This document shows, in pieces, positions 55,206 to 63,913 of a stretch of DNA of 64,000 nt; within the stretch, counting starts at the first letter, position 1, and every line of letters starts with the position of its first letter. Below the pieces are notes generated by a model. That model was not told where the DNA came from, did not search any database, and saw only the letters and a program-made list of their open reading frames with translations. This stretch comes from Erwinia persicina NBRC 102418 (GTDB lineage Bacteria > Pseudomonadota > Gammaproteobacteria > Enterobacterales > Enterobacteriaceae), in assembly GCF_001571305.1 (NCBI RefSeq), contig NZ_BCTN01000001.1, positions 1 through 64,000 of the forward strand, given 5' to 3'. Position numbers and translations under genes: made by a program.

Positions 55206-55922
55206 TCAATGCAATAATTCTTTGATCTCAAGGAAAGACGATGTAAGCATCAAAGATGAGTTGATGATTTTTTTCTCTGGAAACTTCTGCATTTCTAGCA
55301 GTTTCAGTGCATGTTCAAAATTGCCCATCTGAGAGCAGTAATGTGCGTCCGAACCGACAGAAACATACCCATTAGCGGACTTAACTTCTTCGATAATCTC
55401 ACGGCAGTTTGCCGAACTCCCTTTGCGGGCAACTGCAGAACCGCTATTTATTTCTAGTGCGACATTATTTCTGGCAGCTTCAGTGGCAATAGCTCGGTAA
55501 TTAACAGGAAACTTAGGATTACCAGGATGAACGATAATTTTCACAGATGGATTATTTATCACTTTGATCAGACAGTCTGTATTTTTTGTTACATCATAAC
55601 ATGGGGGATACACTGCATCGTGAAACCCCGCCATAACAAAATCAAGTTTTTCTGACATCAGGTTATCGCAGTCAATACTGCCGTCCTTAAAAATATTGGC
55701 TTCAATTCCTTTTAATATTCGGATCCCATCTACTCGTTCTGGGATAGCATACAAATTAAGGAAATGCCACTTATGAGGGGAATCATCTAGAGCAGGCCCA
55801 TGGTCCGTTATTGCTATTGCCAGCATATTTTTACGCTTAGCCTCCATGATGTATTCAAATGCTGAACTGTAGGCATGTGCACTTGCATGAGTATGCATAT
55901 GCAAATCAATAAATAAATTCAT
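55206..55922 (-). CDS. PHP-domain phosphatase-like protein (YcdX family)
   Basis: A 238-residue PHP-fold metal-dependent phosphoesterase. Metal ligands appear as 'DLHMHTHASAH' (residues 6-16), 'ITDHGPAL', 'GIEANI', 'IIVHPGNPKFP' and 'GSDAHYCSQM'. YcdX-family enzymes hydrolyse phosphate monoesters; the substrate here is unknown. Last gene of the operon, 11 bases after the MFS gene. Strong AGAGG-type ribosome site. It could supply the dephosphorylation step of the proposed pathway, alternatively to the HAD protein. Confidence 0.85.
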   Translation of the reverse strand: MNLFIDLHMHTHASAHAYSSAFEYIMEAKRKNMLAIAITDHGPALDDSPHKWHFLNLYAIPERVDGIRILKGIEANIFKDGSIDCDNLMSEKLDFVMAGFHDAVYPPCYDVTKNTDCLIKVINNPSVKIIVHPGNPKFPVNYRAIATEAARNNVALEINSGSAVARKGSSANCREIIEEVKSANGYVSVGSDAHYCSQMGNFEHALKLLEMQKFPEKKIINSSLMLTSSFLEIKELLH

Positions 55923-55933
55923 ATCTTCCTCTT

Positions 55934-57121
55934 TTAGTTCAAAATGCGGGAAAATCCTTGAGCCTTACTTCTCTTAACAATAAAAAGACAAAATATTAGT
56001 AGTGCTGTTAACACTACAGGAAGGGATAAAATACCGAACTGATCCAGTAATAAACCGCCTGCAAGACCACCGCCAGCAATTGCCATGTTCCAGATAGTTA
56101 CCATGAGAGACTGCGCTATATCAGCAGCATTACCAGCAGTACGTGCGGATGCTGTCTGAAATAATGTTGCACCGCCACCAAAACCCAATCCCCATAAAAA
56201 TGCACCGCTCATAACGAAATAAACGCTGTCAAAAAATAAAGAGAATATCAAAGACGACATGATGAATAGAGACAATCCACACAATGTAAGTAACTTAAGA
56301 TGCTTGTCTATAAACACACCAGTAATTATAATACTGATGACGGCCATCACGCCAAAAATCAACAGAAATGTACTGATAAATCTACTATCCAATGATGTCA
56401 TTAAATACGGAGAAATGTATGTATACATCATATTATGACCGAGTGAAAAAACAAACGTCGCTAATAAAATCGTTTTAATTCCTGGTATAGATACTGCTTT
56501 GCCAACAGAAATACGTTCTGCATGACTTATTCCCGGTTGGTCCGGTAAAGCGAATGCTCCAGCAATAAAAAGCAAACCGGCCAGAACCGTCATAGTATAA
56601 AAAATAGTACGCCAGCCATAAATATTTCCCAAGAATGTTCCTGCCGGAACCCCCAGAGAAAGCGCCAGTGGAACGCCTAGCATGACAATTGTTATAGCCC
56701 TACCCTGATGAGCCGGAGCCACCATTCTACCAGCATAGCCCGCAGCCAGTGCCCATAAGAGACCGGCGAAGATCCCAGCTAAAAAGCGAGCTACAAGCGT
56801 AACAATAAACGAATCAACTGCAGCAGTGACAGCATTTGATACAGCAAATCCTGCCAATGTAATTAATAATAGTTTTTTTCTTGACCAGTGCTGTGTTGCC
56901 AGTGTTAAAGGGATAGCCGACAACAGAGAACCGATGGCATACAACGTCACCCATTGACCCGCTTCGGAAGCGCTTACACTGAAAGTCTGTTCCAGTGAAT
57001 GAAGGAATCCTGCAGGAAGCGCCTCAGTGAGGATTGAAAGAAAGAGAGCTGCACCTATGATACCGAGTTTAAATACGGGTAACCCCGATTTTTCATCTGT
57101 CAATTTAATTAATTCAGTCAT
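55934..57121 (-). CDS. MFS transporter, DHA1-like drug/metabolite exporter
   Basis: A 395-residue inner-membrane protein with 12 predicted membrane segments. 'AGFLHSLEQTFSVSASEAGQWVTLYAIGSLLSA' region (about 37-69) and 'RFLAGIFAGLLWALAAGYAGRMV' (about 112-134) match the AraJ/DHA1 group. Best guess is export of the operon's product or resistance to it. Twelve bases after the aldo/keto reductase gene. Confidence 0.88.
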   Translation of the reverse strand: MTELIKLTDEKSGLPVFKLGIIGAALFLSILTEALPAGFLHSLEQTFSVSASEAGQWVTLYAIGSLLSAIPLTLATQHWSRKKLLLITLAGFAVSNAVTAAVDSFIVTLVARFLAGIFAGLLWALAAGYAGRMVAPAHQGRAITIVMLGVPLALSLGVPAGTFLGNIYGWRTIFYTMTVLAGLLFIAGAFALPDQPGISHAERISVGKAVSIPGIKTILLATFVFSLGHNMMYTYISPYLMTSLDSRFISTFLLIFGVMAVISIIITGVFIDKHLKLLTLCGLSLFIMSSLIFSLFFDSVYFVMSGAFLWGLGFGGGATLFQTASARTAGNAADIAQSLMVTIWNMAIAGGGLAGGLLLDQFGILSLPVVLTALLIFCLFIVKRSKAQGFSRILN

Positions 57122-57133
57122 GCACTTGTCCGT

Positions 57134-58159
57134 TTATTTAATCATGCCATAGGCTTTCATGAACTCCTCAGGATAACGTGTCCCTGCAGTTTCATAGCTT
57201 GATAATATATCATTGATACTTGAAATCTGTTCTGGGGTTAACGTTATGTCAGCAGCCTGAATGTTTTCATCCAGGAATTGAGGCGTCCGGGTTCCAGGAA
57301 TTGGAATGATCTTCGCCTCGTTGTTCATTATCCAGGCCAAAGAAATTTGAGCGGGAGTAATTGCATTACTCTTAGCAAATGTCCTCAATCCATCAACGAT
57401 GGCATTGTTTGCTTTAAGATTACACCCCATAAAACGCGGTAGATAACGCCGGGAGTCATTTTCTGAGAGGGTACTGAGATCCTGTAGCTTCCCTCCAAGC
57501 AATCCCCGACTTACAGGACTGTATGCAACGACAGAGATTCCCAGATTATTACATGTATCCAGGACCCCATTATTTTCAATATCACGGGACATCAATGAGT
57601 ACTCTGTCTGAACTGCACTCAAGCCAAATTCACCATCAGACAATTTCAGCAACAACTCATGTGCAAGCTTGATGGTTTCGGCGTTAACTTCTGAAAGACC
57701 GATTGCACCAATCTTGCCATCAGACCTTAATTGATGCATTGTCGCCATGGCTTCTCTGAGTGTATCCGGATCCTGAATAACCCGGTGCAGATAATACAAA
57801 TCAATCCTTCTGCCTAGTCTTTCCGAACTCCTCTCAAAGCAGCTCAAAATATAACCACGGCTGTTATTGACTTCACGGTGAAGAGGATTGTTAACATCCC
57901 GCACTATTCCGCATTTTGTCGCCAAAATAATCTCATCATCAGAATGTTTCTTCAAAACCTTTCCAAGAAGTTTTTCATTATGTCCATAGCCATAGATATC
58001 TGCAGTATCGAGGAAGTTAACGCCTTTTTCAATGACTCGTTCGAGCATTCTCTCTGCATCGATTTCTGACGTCAGACCGTAGAATTCGGACAATCCCATG
58101 CAACCATAACCTTCGGCTGTAACATTAAAATTAGAATGTCCAAGCGTTATTTTTTTCAT
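57134..58159 (-). CDS. Aldo/keto reductase
   Basis: A 341-residue NADPH-dependent aldo/keto reductase of the YajO/AKR-13-like type. Catalytic Asp and Tyr are in 'FLDTADIYGYGHNEKLLG' (about 49-66), Lys in 'LATKCGI' and His in 'YYLHRV'. It reduces a carbonyl to an alcohol. In this operon it is a candidate for the ketone or enone reduction in butyrolactone or butenolide synthesis. Shine-Dalgarno GAGGTG. Confidence 0.92.
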   Translation of the reverse strand: MKKITLGHSNFNVTAEGYGCMGLSEFYGLTSEIDAERMLERVIEKGVNFLDTADIYGYGHNEKLLGKVLKKHSDDEIILATKCGIVRDVNNPLHREVNNSRGYILSCFERSSERLGRRIDLYYLHRVIQDPDTLREAMATMHQLRSDGKIGAIGLSEVNAETIKLAHELLLKLSDGEFGLSAVQTEYSLMSRDIENNGVLDTCNNLGISVVAYSPVSRGLLGGKLQDLSTLSENDSRRYLPRFMGCNLKANNAIVDGLRTFAKSNAITPAQISLAWIMNNEAKIIPIPGTRTPQFLDENIQAADITLTPEQISSINDILSSYETAGTRYPEEFMKAYGMIK

Positions 58160-58187
58160 AATCGATCACACCTCAAATTATTTAATT

Positions 58188-58877
58188 TCATGACCAGTGC
58201 TTTACTGAAATCAATTCCTCATCGATTTGAATTAGCATATCCATTGTAATAGCGGATACTGATGAAGCTATATACCTCACTCCTGTTTCCTGCATCTGTT
58301 CTTTTTGATAATTTGTTACCGGAGTCCCGATAAAACCAGTTCTGTAGTATCTAGCGACCTCAGCCATTCTATTGATATCGTCAATGAATAAGACCTCATC
58401 AAAGTCTAAATGAAATATATCTTTAGTAATCTCCCTTACACCAGGCCTGATGGAGTTAGTATCGATATATGACTTTTCTTTATCGAAGTAATTTTTTAAC
58501 GAAGACATATGCTTGTCAAAGATATATTCCTTTTTCCGTCCGCCGTATGATGTCACTCTGACATTAAACTCCTGTAAAAGGCCAAGGAAACTTTCAGCAC
58601 CCGGCACAACCTCTATAGGATTTTCCTCAATATACTTCCCATGATGTTGAAAAAACGCTTCTATAGTTTTTTGAGCCGACCATGGCAGTTTGCAGGCTAA
58701 GGACATATTGTGCCCCCCTGCAATATGAGGAGAGCCCCAGACCTGCCTTTCCAGCTCTGGTGTATAAACACCTCCGTGTTGTTCAACAAAGGATCTAATT
58801 GCGGGGCTGTAGGTATCAGTTAAAAGTACACCATCAACGTCAATAGCAACGAGTTTGATCTTATTGAAAATATTCAT
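58188..58877 (-). CDS. HAD-family phosphatase-like protein
   Basis: A 229-residue haloacid dehalogenase-superfamily protein. Motif I is 'AIDVDGVLLTD' (Asp nucleophile and acid/base Asp, about residues 13-23), motif III Lys and motif IV in 'VLFIDDINRM'. Family members are mostly phosphatases. Starts two bases after the ketosynthase stop, so tightly linked. In the proposed scheme it would remove the phosphate left from dihydroxyacetone phosphate. Confidence 0.85.
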   Translation of the reverse strand: MNIFNKIKLVAIDVDGVLLTDTYSPAIRSFVEQHGGVYTPELERQVWGSPHIAGGHNMSLACKLPWSAQKTIEAFFQHHGKYIEENPIEVVPGAESFLGLLQEFNVRVTSYGGRKKEYIFDKHMSSLKNYFDKEKSYIDTNSIRPGVREITKDIFHLDFDEVLFIDDINRMAEVARYYRTGFIGTPVTNYQKEQMQETGVRYIASSVSAITMDMLIQIDEELISVKHWS

Positions 58878-58879
58878 AT

Positions 58880-60115
58880 TCAGGCCTGTTCGTTAGAAGA
58901 AATGATAAGTGCCCCATTATGGCCACCAAATCCCATTGACAATTTTAAGGCATGACGGATTTTGAGTTCACGAGATTCTCCGTAAACAACATCAAGATTA
59001 ATTTCGGGATCCACAGAGCTGAGATTTACTGTTGGTGGAATGATCCCATGTTTAACCGAAAGAATAGTCATTACTGTTTCCACAGCTCCAGCTGCTGCTA
59101 ATGTATGCCCGATAGCCCCCTTTAATGACGTTACAGAGACATGCCGTCCAATTTCTTTTTCAATGACTCGGCCCTCAGTGACATCATTCAAGCGCGTGGA
59201 AGTCCCATGTGCATTGACATACTGAATATCTTCACCTTGTAAGCCCGCGTTATTCAATGCTTGCTTAATGACTGCTGACAACCCCACCCCTTGAGGATGA
59301 GGCGTGGTTACATGGTAAGCATCCGTTGTGAGACCTGTTCCACTTACAAGAGCCAGTAACTCTTGCCCCCTCGCGACAGCATTTTCTTTGGACTCCAGAA
59401 CCACAAAACCGGCGCCCTCAGCAATAACAAAACCATCGCGATCTCGGTCAAAAGGTCTGCTTGCATGACTGATGTCGGGATTTTTGGACAAAGCTCCTAG
59501 TCGATTCATACCACTTACGATTAAAGGAACGATCGGAGCTTCAGAAGCACCAGCAATTACCACATCACAAAGCCCCTGTTTAATCCAGTTACAGGCCGTA
59601 TCAATAGCCGTGATACCAGAAGCACAAGCCGTGCTCACAAGCAAGCTGGGCCCAGTTGCATGACAGTCAATAGCGATCTGTCCTGCGACCATATTCATCA
59701 TTGCGCCAGGGATAGTAGAGGGTGAAACCATCCGATCACCTTCTGACTGGAGAACCTGCTGTTCATGCAGTAATCGCTCAATCCCGGCAAGTGAGTTTCC
59801 TACCACCACGCCAACACGTGCGCCATTCCATGTTTTTGGATCAAGCCCCGCATCCGCTACTGCTTCGCGATATGCAACAAGGGCTAACTGAATAAATCTG
59901 TCAATACGCCTTGCCAGACTACGTCCGAGAAATTTATCAGGATCAAAATCCGGAATGCAGCAGGCATAATCAATTTCGAGCCCTTCCAATTTCTCGCATT
60001 TTCGTGCCGCTGATTTACCAGCGAGGAAAAAATCCCAACTTGTAGCAACATTGATTCCAGCGGGGCATACCAAGCCAGTCCCGGTAACAGCAATACGGGT
60101 GTCGTTATCCAACAT
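58880..60115 (-). CDS. Beta-ketoacyl-ACP synthase (FabF-like)
   Basis: A 411-residue condensing enzyme with intact catalytic residues: Cys164 in 'VSTACASG', His303 in 'NAHGTST', Lys332 and His337 in 'KGAIGHTL'. Length and layout match FabF/KAS II. A second FabF-like enzyme next to a dedicated ACP points to a specialised pathway, here making a beta-ketoacyl-ACP. Four bases after the ACP gene. Confidence 0.93.
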   Translation of the reverse strand: MLDNDTRIAVTGTGLVCPAGINVATSWDFFLAGKSAARKCEKLEGLEIDYACCIPDFDPDKFLGRSLARRIDRFIQLALVAYREAVADAGLDPKTWNGARVGVVVGNSLAGIERLLHEQQVLQSEGDRMVSPSTIPGAMMNMVAGQIAIDCHATGPSLLVSTACASGITAIDTACNWIKQGLCDVVIAGASEAPIVPLIVSGMNRLGALSKNPDISHASRPFDRDRDGFVIAEGAGFVVLESKENAVARGQELLALVSGTGLTTDAYHVTTPHPQGVGLSAVIKQALNNAGLQGEDIQYVNAHGTSTRLNDVTEGRVIEKEIGRHVSVTSLKGAIGHTLAAAGAVETVMTILSVKHGIIPPTVNLSSVDPEINLDVVYGESRELKIRHALKLSMGFGGHNGALIISSNEQA

Positions 60116-60119
60116 AATT

Positions 60120-60350
60120 TCAGCCCTTATTTTTAATATAAGTTGAAATATCTAGCACTGTGAAATTAGTAAGGATATCTCCATCCGGAATTTTAATATT
60201 AAACTCGCGTTCTAAATCTAGCTGAATTTCAATCGTTATAATGGAATCAACTCCCAGGCTTTCAAGGTCATTATTTTCTTTGACCTTTTCCTCATTAAGT
60301 CCAAAATTCCCCACAAGAATCCCGACAACCTTATCTTTGACTTCATCCAT
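60120..60350 (-). CDS. Dedicated acyl carrier protein
   Basis: A 76-residue ACP with the 4'-phosphopantetheine Ser36 in 'LESLGVDSIITIE'. Acidic helix pattern as in AcpP. Differs clearly from housekeeping AcpP at 'LGVDSI' (AcpP has 'LGADSLD'), so it is a second, pathway-specific carrier. Strong AAGGTG site; 15 bases after the AfsA-like gene. Confidence 0.93.
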   Translation of the reverse strand: MDEVKDKVVGILVGNFGLNEEKVKENNDLESLGVDSIITIEIQLDLEREFNIKIPDGDILTNFTVLDISTYIKNKG

Positions 60351-60365
60351 GTTTTCACCTTTGTA

Positions 60366-61316
60366 CTAGTCAATTACTTTGAATGAATATTGCATCTCGG
60401 CAATAGCCACTCCTCCCTGCCTCAAATAGACATCAAATATCATTGTGCTGTTTGGAACATCTGAGGTTTTAACTGAAATAATTTCAACATCTTTATTAAG
60501 CTCTGCATAATGAAAAAAATTACTTTTCATTTCAATTAGAACAGGGAACACCCCCACCTCTGATTTATATATCCAAAGTTGGCAGTTTTGTTTACCAGCC
60601 TCCATCAACACCATTGCCGGGTAGTGATCCTGAGCATGATCAAAATAGGCTGTATTATCCATATTGACAGCAAGTTTTGAAATTATTATATTTTCATTAA
60701 AAACGGGCATATCCACGACAACATTATTTTCTGCACTGCGAAATACTCTTTCAGGGTTTATTCTTGATTCCTTATCAAGTTTAAGTATTGATTTTAACAA
60801 GTAACCTTTTATTTTCTCTTTCCGCACAACACAATAGGCATTGTCTGTCATGTATTTCACTGACATGTAAACATCTGCTATATGTAAAGAGTCTTGATAA
60901 ATTCCAATATTATAAGATTGAGAGAAAAGTCTTTGCTTCACCCGTCGCGTATTATTTGTCATTATTTTTAAAGTAACATAATGATTTAACAAGTCAGTGG
61001 TGGGAATAAAGTTCGCGGTGAAATTACAAGCCCAGCCAGTTAAAATAAATCGTGTGTCAAGTGGTTGTTTTTCAAATTTGTGTACAATATATGTTTCAGC
61101 CTGCCTGGCACATTCTAACAAATTCATTAGGTCAGTCAGAGGCCTGATGTGGTCATTGTAATAATGATGTTCGTGTAATAAAGCATGAGCTATGTATTCT
61201 GAGGCGTTAGACTGATTGCAAAAAGATAAAAAAACCTCATTATGTTCATTCTTATGAAGTAAACGTTGGTCACATAACAGCTCTTCTTTTACTTGAATTT
61301 CAGTAACAGACTTCAT
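60366..61316 (-). CDS. AfsA-like two-hotdog protein (gamma-butyrolactone biosynthesis type)
   Basis: A 316-residue protein matching the AfsA family, the key enzymes of Streptomyces A-factor synthesis, in both halves. First hotdog (about 20-150): 'HKNEHNEVFL' (21-30) and 'LLECARQAETYIVHKF' (66-81), as in AfsA 'E.RQ....AH'. Second (about 200-316): 'DHAQDHYPAMVLMEAGKQ' (226-243), as in AfsA 'DHP.DH.PGMVL.EA.RQ'. AfsA joins a beta-ketoacyl-ACP to dihydroxyacetone phosphate. Leads the seven-gene operon, with a strong GGGGGAGG ribosome site. AfsA proteins are mainly known from actinobacteria, so this is unusual in an enterobacterium. Function is inferred from motifs and context. Confidence 0.82.
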   Translation of the reverse strand: MKSVTEIQVKEELLCDQRLLHKNEHNEVFLSFCNQSNASEYIAHALLHEHHYYNDHIRPLTDLMNLLECARQAETYIVHKFEKQPLDTRFILTGWACNFTANFIPTTDLLNHYVTLKIMTNNTRRVKQRLFSQSYNIGIYQDSLHIADVYMSVKYMTDNAYCVVRKEKIKGYLLKSILKLDKESRINPERVFRSAENNVVVDMPVFNENIIISKLAVNMDNTAYFDHAQDHYPAMVLMEAGKQNCQLWIYKSEVGVFPVLIEMKSNFFHYAELNKDVEIISVKTSDVPNSTMIFDVYLRQGGVAIAEMQYSFKVID

Positions 61317-61466
61317 GATATACAGGCCTCCCCCTTAGAATAATTGAATTCTATACGCACTAATCTTTAGTCGTACAATGAATAATTTCTATAGCGTAAT
61401 AACAAAATGTCATCACGATATTTATTTTTCATAAATTTAAAAACCAATAAAGCTAACCAATCTAAT

Positions 61467-61497
61467 AATACAACCAACTTTACTAATTGGTTGTATT
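61467..61497. repeat. Perfect inverted repeat, candidate operator
   Basis: AATACAACCAA and its complement TTGGTTGTATT separated by nine bases, 150 bases before the AfsA-like start codon. Dyads of this size are typical operators for dimeric regulators; there is no T-run, so it is unlikely to be a terminator. Confidence 0.6.
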
Positions 61498-61625
61498 GTA
61501 CGAAAAGTGGTACTCTATGCCAGAAAATGACCCTACTTAAATTTTATCAACATGAAACAAAATTGGTCAATCATCTACGATGGCTGAGGATTTAATAACC
61601 AATAATTCGGGAATAAAAAGCAAGT

Positions 61626-61645
61626 CTGGTGATGCTTATCACCAG
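61626..61645. repeat. Perfect inverted repeat
   Basis: CTGGTGAT, loop GCTT, ATCACCAG. A 20-base palindromic site 310 bases before the AfsA-like gene; possible operator. Confidence 0.5.
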
Positions 61646-61816
61646 GCATTATATACAAACATCTATCTTTCCATATACTTTCGATTACCCATTATATTAC
61701 GAATAGTTCACCGACCGAGCTAGAAAGGAAATTTTAAACCAAAAAATGATTCATTAGCTGCTCGACTATGCCAACATAATAAATATTACCTGCGGAACAC
61801 CAAGAATTTCACGCTG

Positions 61817-61845
61817 AAATTAATTCTCGAAATGAGAATTAATTT
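61817..61845 (+). repeat. Perfect inverted repeat with T-tract
   Basis: A 12-bp stem (AAATTAATTCTC / GAGAATTAATTT) with a GAAAT loop, followed by ACTTTTTT on the plus strand. It could be a plus-strand terminator, though no gene precedes it, or an operator-like dyad. Confidence 0.5.
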
Positions 61846-62307
61846 ACTTTTTTAATATTTAAAACCAAGAATGGTAAAATTGGCAGGAAAAATTTAAAAA
61901 GAAAACACCAAGTAATAAAAAATAATTAATGCAAGATTTTAGAGTAATCTTACGTCCGCTCCACACTCGCAGCAGCTCTTCCGCCTGGCCTGGCCGCTCT
62001 GTGCCAGAAAAAGAACATAGTAAGATGGAAACACCCTGGAATTTATGCGCTCAGGAGTGCTTTCATCTTAAGACTGGATCAGGTTGCAGATCTTACCGTT
62101 TTAGCTCATATTCTCACTATTTATTTTTTTCAGTTTCTTGGCGTTTCACCGTGACGCGTAATCCTGAATTAATATGTTCCTTTCACACTTATCGTGAAGG
62201 GGGGAGAAAACAACACAATAGCAACTGGAAGTTCCCGACTAGCCTGATCATATACTTGTTGATACCAGACTAAAATGCCGCAGCGTTCGCTCTGGCACAG
62301 AGCAGAC

Positions 62308-62330
62308 TGCCCCTGCCCCTGCCCCTGCCC
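62308..62330. repeat. Hexanucleotide repeat
   Basis: Almost four tandem copies of TGCCCC just beyond the kinase-like gene's 3' end. Short simple repeat. Confidence 0.7.
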
Positions 62331-62376
62331 GCTGGACGATCCTGCCCTGTCGTGCATACGCAAGGGGTTGCCCTGA

Positions 62377-63012
62377 TTACTGGCGGCCGGCACCTGTGGG
62401 GCAACCGGGCAGTTTGTAGATCTCAGCGATAATCTGCATGGTTGCGTCTTCGAGCGTTCCTTCATTACGGCACAATACCCAGCCGTAATTTGCCATTTCC
62501 CGCTCAAATGCCCGGGTACAGGCAGCATGCTCTTCCAGGGAAGACATCACCGTACTGCTCAGCCCGCGCGGCCGGGACGTGGCCCTGGCCCATGAAATAT
62601 CAGGCGCAGTCACAACCCCGACATGCAGGTCAGGCGCTCGCACCTGTCGTTCCGTGTTCAGCTGTAAAATTTCGGCAAAGGGAACCATCCGGCGAAACGC
62701 GGCATCTGACGGGTACCAGCGATCCATCAGGATAATGCTGTCCGCCGGCTGTTTCGTCAGCACATGCCGGGAAATCCAGGCACGGCTGTCAGCCAGGCGC
62801 TGACACACCTCCCGTTCTACATCCAGAGCGGGGTTTCTGGCGAGCCGGTTAACGAGGGCCATGGTTTCCGCCCTGAAGGGATCGCTTTTTCTCTCGCAAA
62901 GTCGGATCACCTTCTTATTGTCAGCCCTCAGCACTTTTGTTATGGCCTCCAGCAGGGTGGTTTTACCGGCTCCCTTAGGGCCATCCAGAGAAACAAACAG
63001 CGGCTGACTCAT
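62377..63012 (-). CDS. Thymidylate-kinase-like P-loop protein
   Basis: A 211-residue P-loop kinase. The Walker A motif is 'DGPKGAGKTTLLEA' (residues 10-23), and 'LMDRWYPSDAAFRRM' carries the DR(W/Y) motif of dTMP-kinase-like enzymes; an Arg-rich lid is seen in 'RATSRPRG'. The housekeeping tmk of Enterobacterales lies elsewhere with other neighbours, so this is probably an accessory kinase, of phage or island kind. Substrate unknown. Weak ribosome site. GC content is higher than in the AfsA-like island, so it may be outside it. Confidence 0.75.
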   Translation of the reverse strand: MSQPLFVSLDGPKGAGKTTLLEAITKVLRADNKKVIRLCERKSDPFRAETMALVNRLARNPALDVEREVCQRLADSRAWISRHVLTKQPADSIILMDRWYPSDAAFRRMVPFAEILQLNTERQVRAPDLHVGVVTAPDISWARATSRPRGLSSTVMSSLEEHAACTRAFEREMANYGWVLCRNEGTLEDATMQIIAEIYKLPGCPTGAGRQ

Positions 63013-63357
63013 TCTTTAAACGACGATGGGTCGAGGGTTTGAGTCAGGCGGGTTTCTTGCAAACGCATCTTACTTCCTCAGTATGAATAGCGGATCCCCC
63101 ATCGTTAACCGGAACTGAATGGGAGTGGATTGTAAGCAGACACCGATGGCCCTTCTTTCACCGGTCTGAAGACCCGGAATGACAGCCAGCCAGGGGCATT
63201 GTCCAGCGGTGGTGACCTGCGCAGCGTAGTTTAAGGCATCCCCTTAGCAAACGGAAAGCCTCCCCGATGGCACCTGCTTTTAAGCGGATGCCGCTGGCAG
63301 GCCGCGTTGAACGGTAAAGGGACTGACCGTCGAACGCCTGGCTCAACGGCTTTACCT
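63013..63357. other. Intergenic region
   Basis: About 345 bases between the kinase-like gene and the DUF2938 gene. I see no credible gene or regulatory motif in it. Confidence 0.5.
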
Positions 63358-63843
63358 TTATGAGTTTATAACCAGAGCCGCGATATACAGTCCTGACCCG
63401 TACACCAGATGGGTGATCACACTCAGCAGTCGGGCCCGCCATGGGCGGGGCGTGCGGGAAGCCGCAATGCCAAAACCCAGGGCGGGCTGCAGGATCAGGA
63501 AAGGCGCAATGAGTGTTAGCAGGCCTGCCAGCATAGCCGTGGTAACAGAAGGTGCACGGAACCAGTCCGGCCCGTCCAGCAAAAGCGGTATAAAGGCAAA
63601 CAGGATCCCGGTCAGGTAATGAACACCCCACCCGACTAGCAGTTCGTTATGCACAGATGAGGTGGAAGCGATGGTGTTATGACGCATTTTTCCTCTGGTC
63701 AGCCATAAAACCCAGCGTCCGACCAGGGCATAATTCAACGGCGGAACGCCGAAGATGGGCTTCTGGATCAGTGACCAGCAATCCATCACCAGAGTGGCGC
63801 AAATACCTGTTATGACCGCCTGAAACAGCGTCACATTGTCCAT
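63358..63843 (-). CDS. DUF2938 family membrane protein
   Basis: A 161-residue protein with about four membrane segments, matching DUF2938 ('GICATLVMDCWSLIQK' at the start, 'GWGVHYLTGILFAFIPLLL' near residue 70). Function unknown. Divergent from a MerR gene 70 bases away, a pairing often seen for this family, suggesting control by that regulator. AAGGACG ribosome site. Confidence 0.85.
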   Translation of the reverse strand: MDNVTLFQAVITGICATLVMDCWSLIQKPIFGVPPLNYALVGRWVLWLTRGKMRHNTIASTSSVHNELLVGWGVHYLTGILFAFIPLLLDGPDWFRAPSVTTAMLAGLLTLIAPFLILQPALGFGIAASRTPRPWRARLLSVITHLVYGSGLYIAALVINS

Positions 63844-63889
63844 TTTTTCGTCCTTATTTAATGATAATGGTAAGCTGGTCGCCAGTGTG

Positions 63890-63907
63890 CAACTTAAAGT
63901 CAGGTTG
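63890..63907. promoter_or_regulatory. Candidate MerR operator
   Basis: An imperfect dyad (CAACTTAAAGTCAGGTTG) in the gap between the DUF2938 gene and the MerR gene, where such regulators bind between -35 and -10. The match is loose. Confidence 0.35.
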
Positions 63908-63913
63908 AAGTCA

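Larger units (their letters stand above)
61317..62376. other. AT-rich region upstream of the AfsA-like operon
   Basis: About 1060 bases without a credible complete gene. It should contain the operon promoter. It holds three perfect inverted repeats (listed separately) and a short simple repeat. A 64-codon frame ending at 62154 looks protein-like ('IYALRSAFILRLDQVADLTV') but has no start; it may be a broken gene or chance. Confidence 0.5.

Noticed and set aside
61929..62273. 114-codon plus-strand frame (and an overlapping 64-codon frame ending at 62154)
   Set aside because: No ribosome site or recognisable family; the protein-like stretch has no start. At best a broken gene, so not listed as a CDS.
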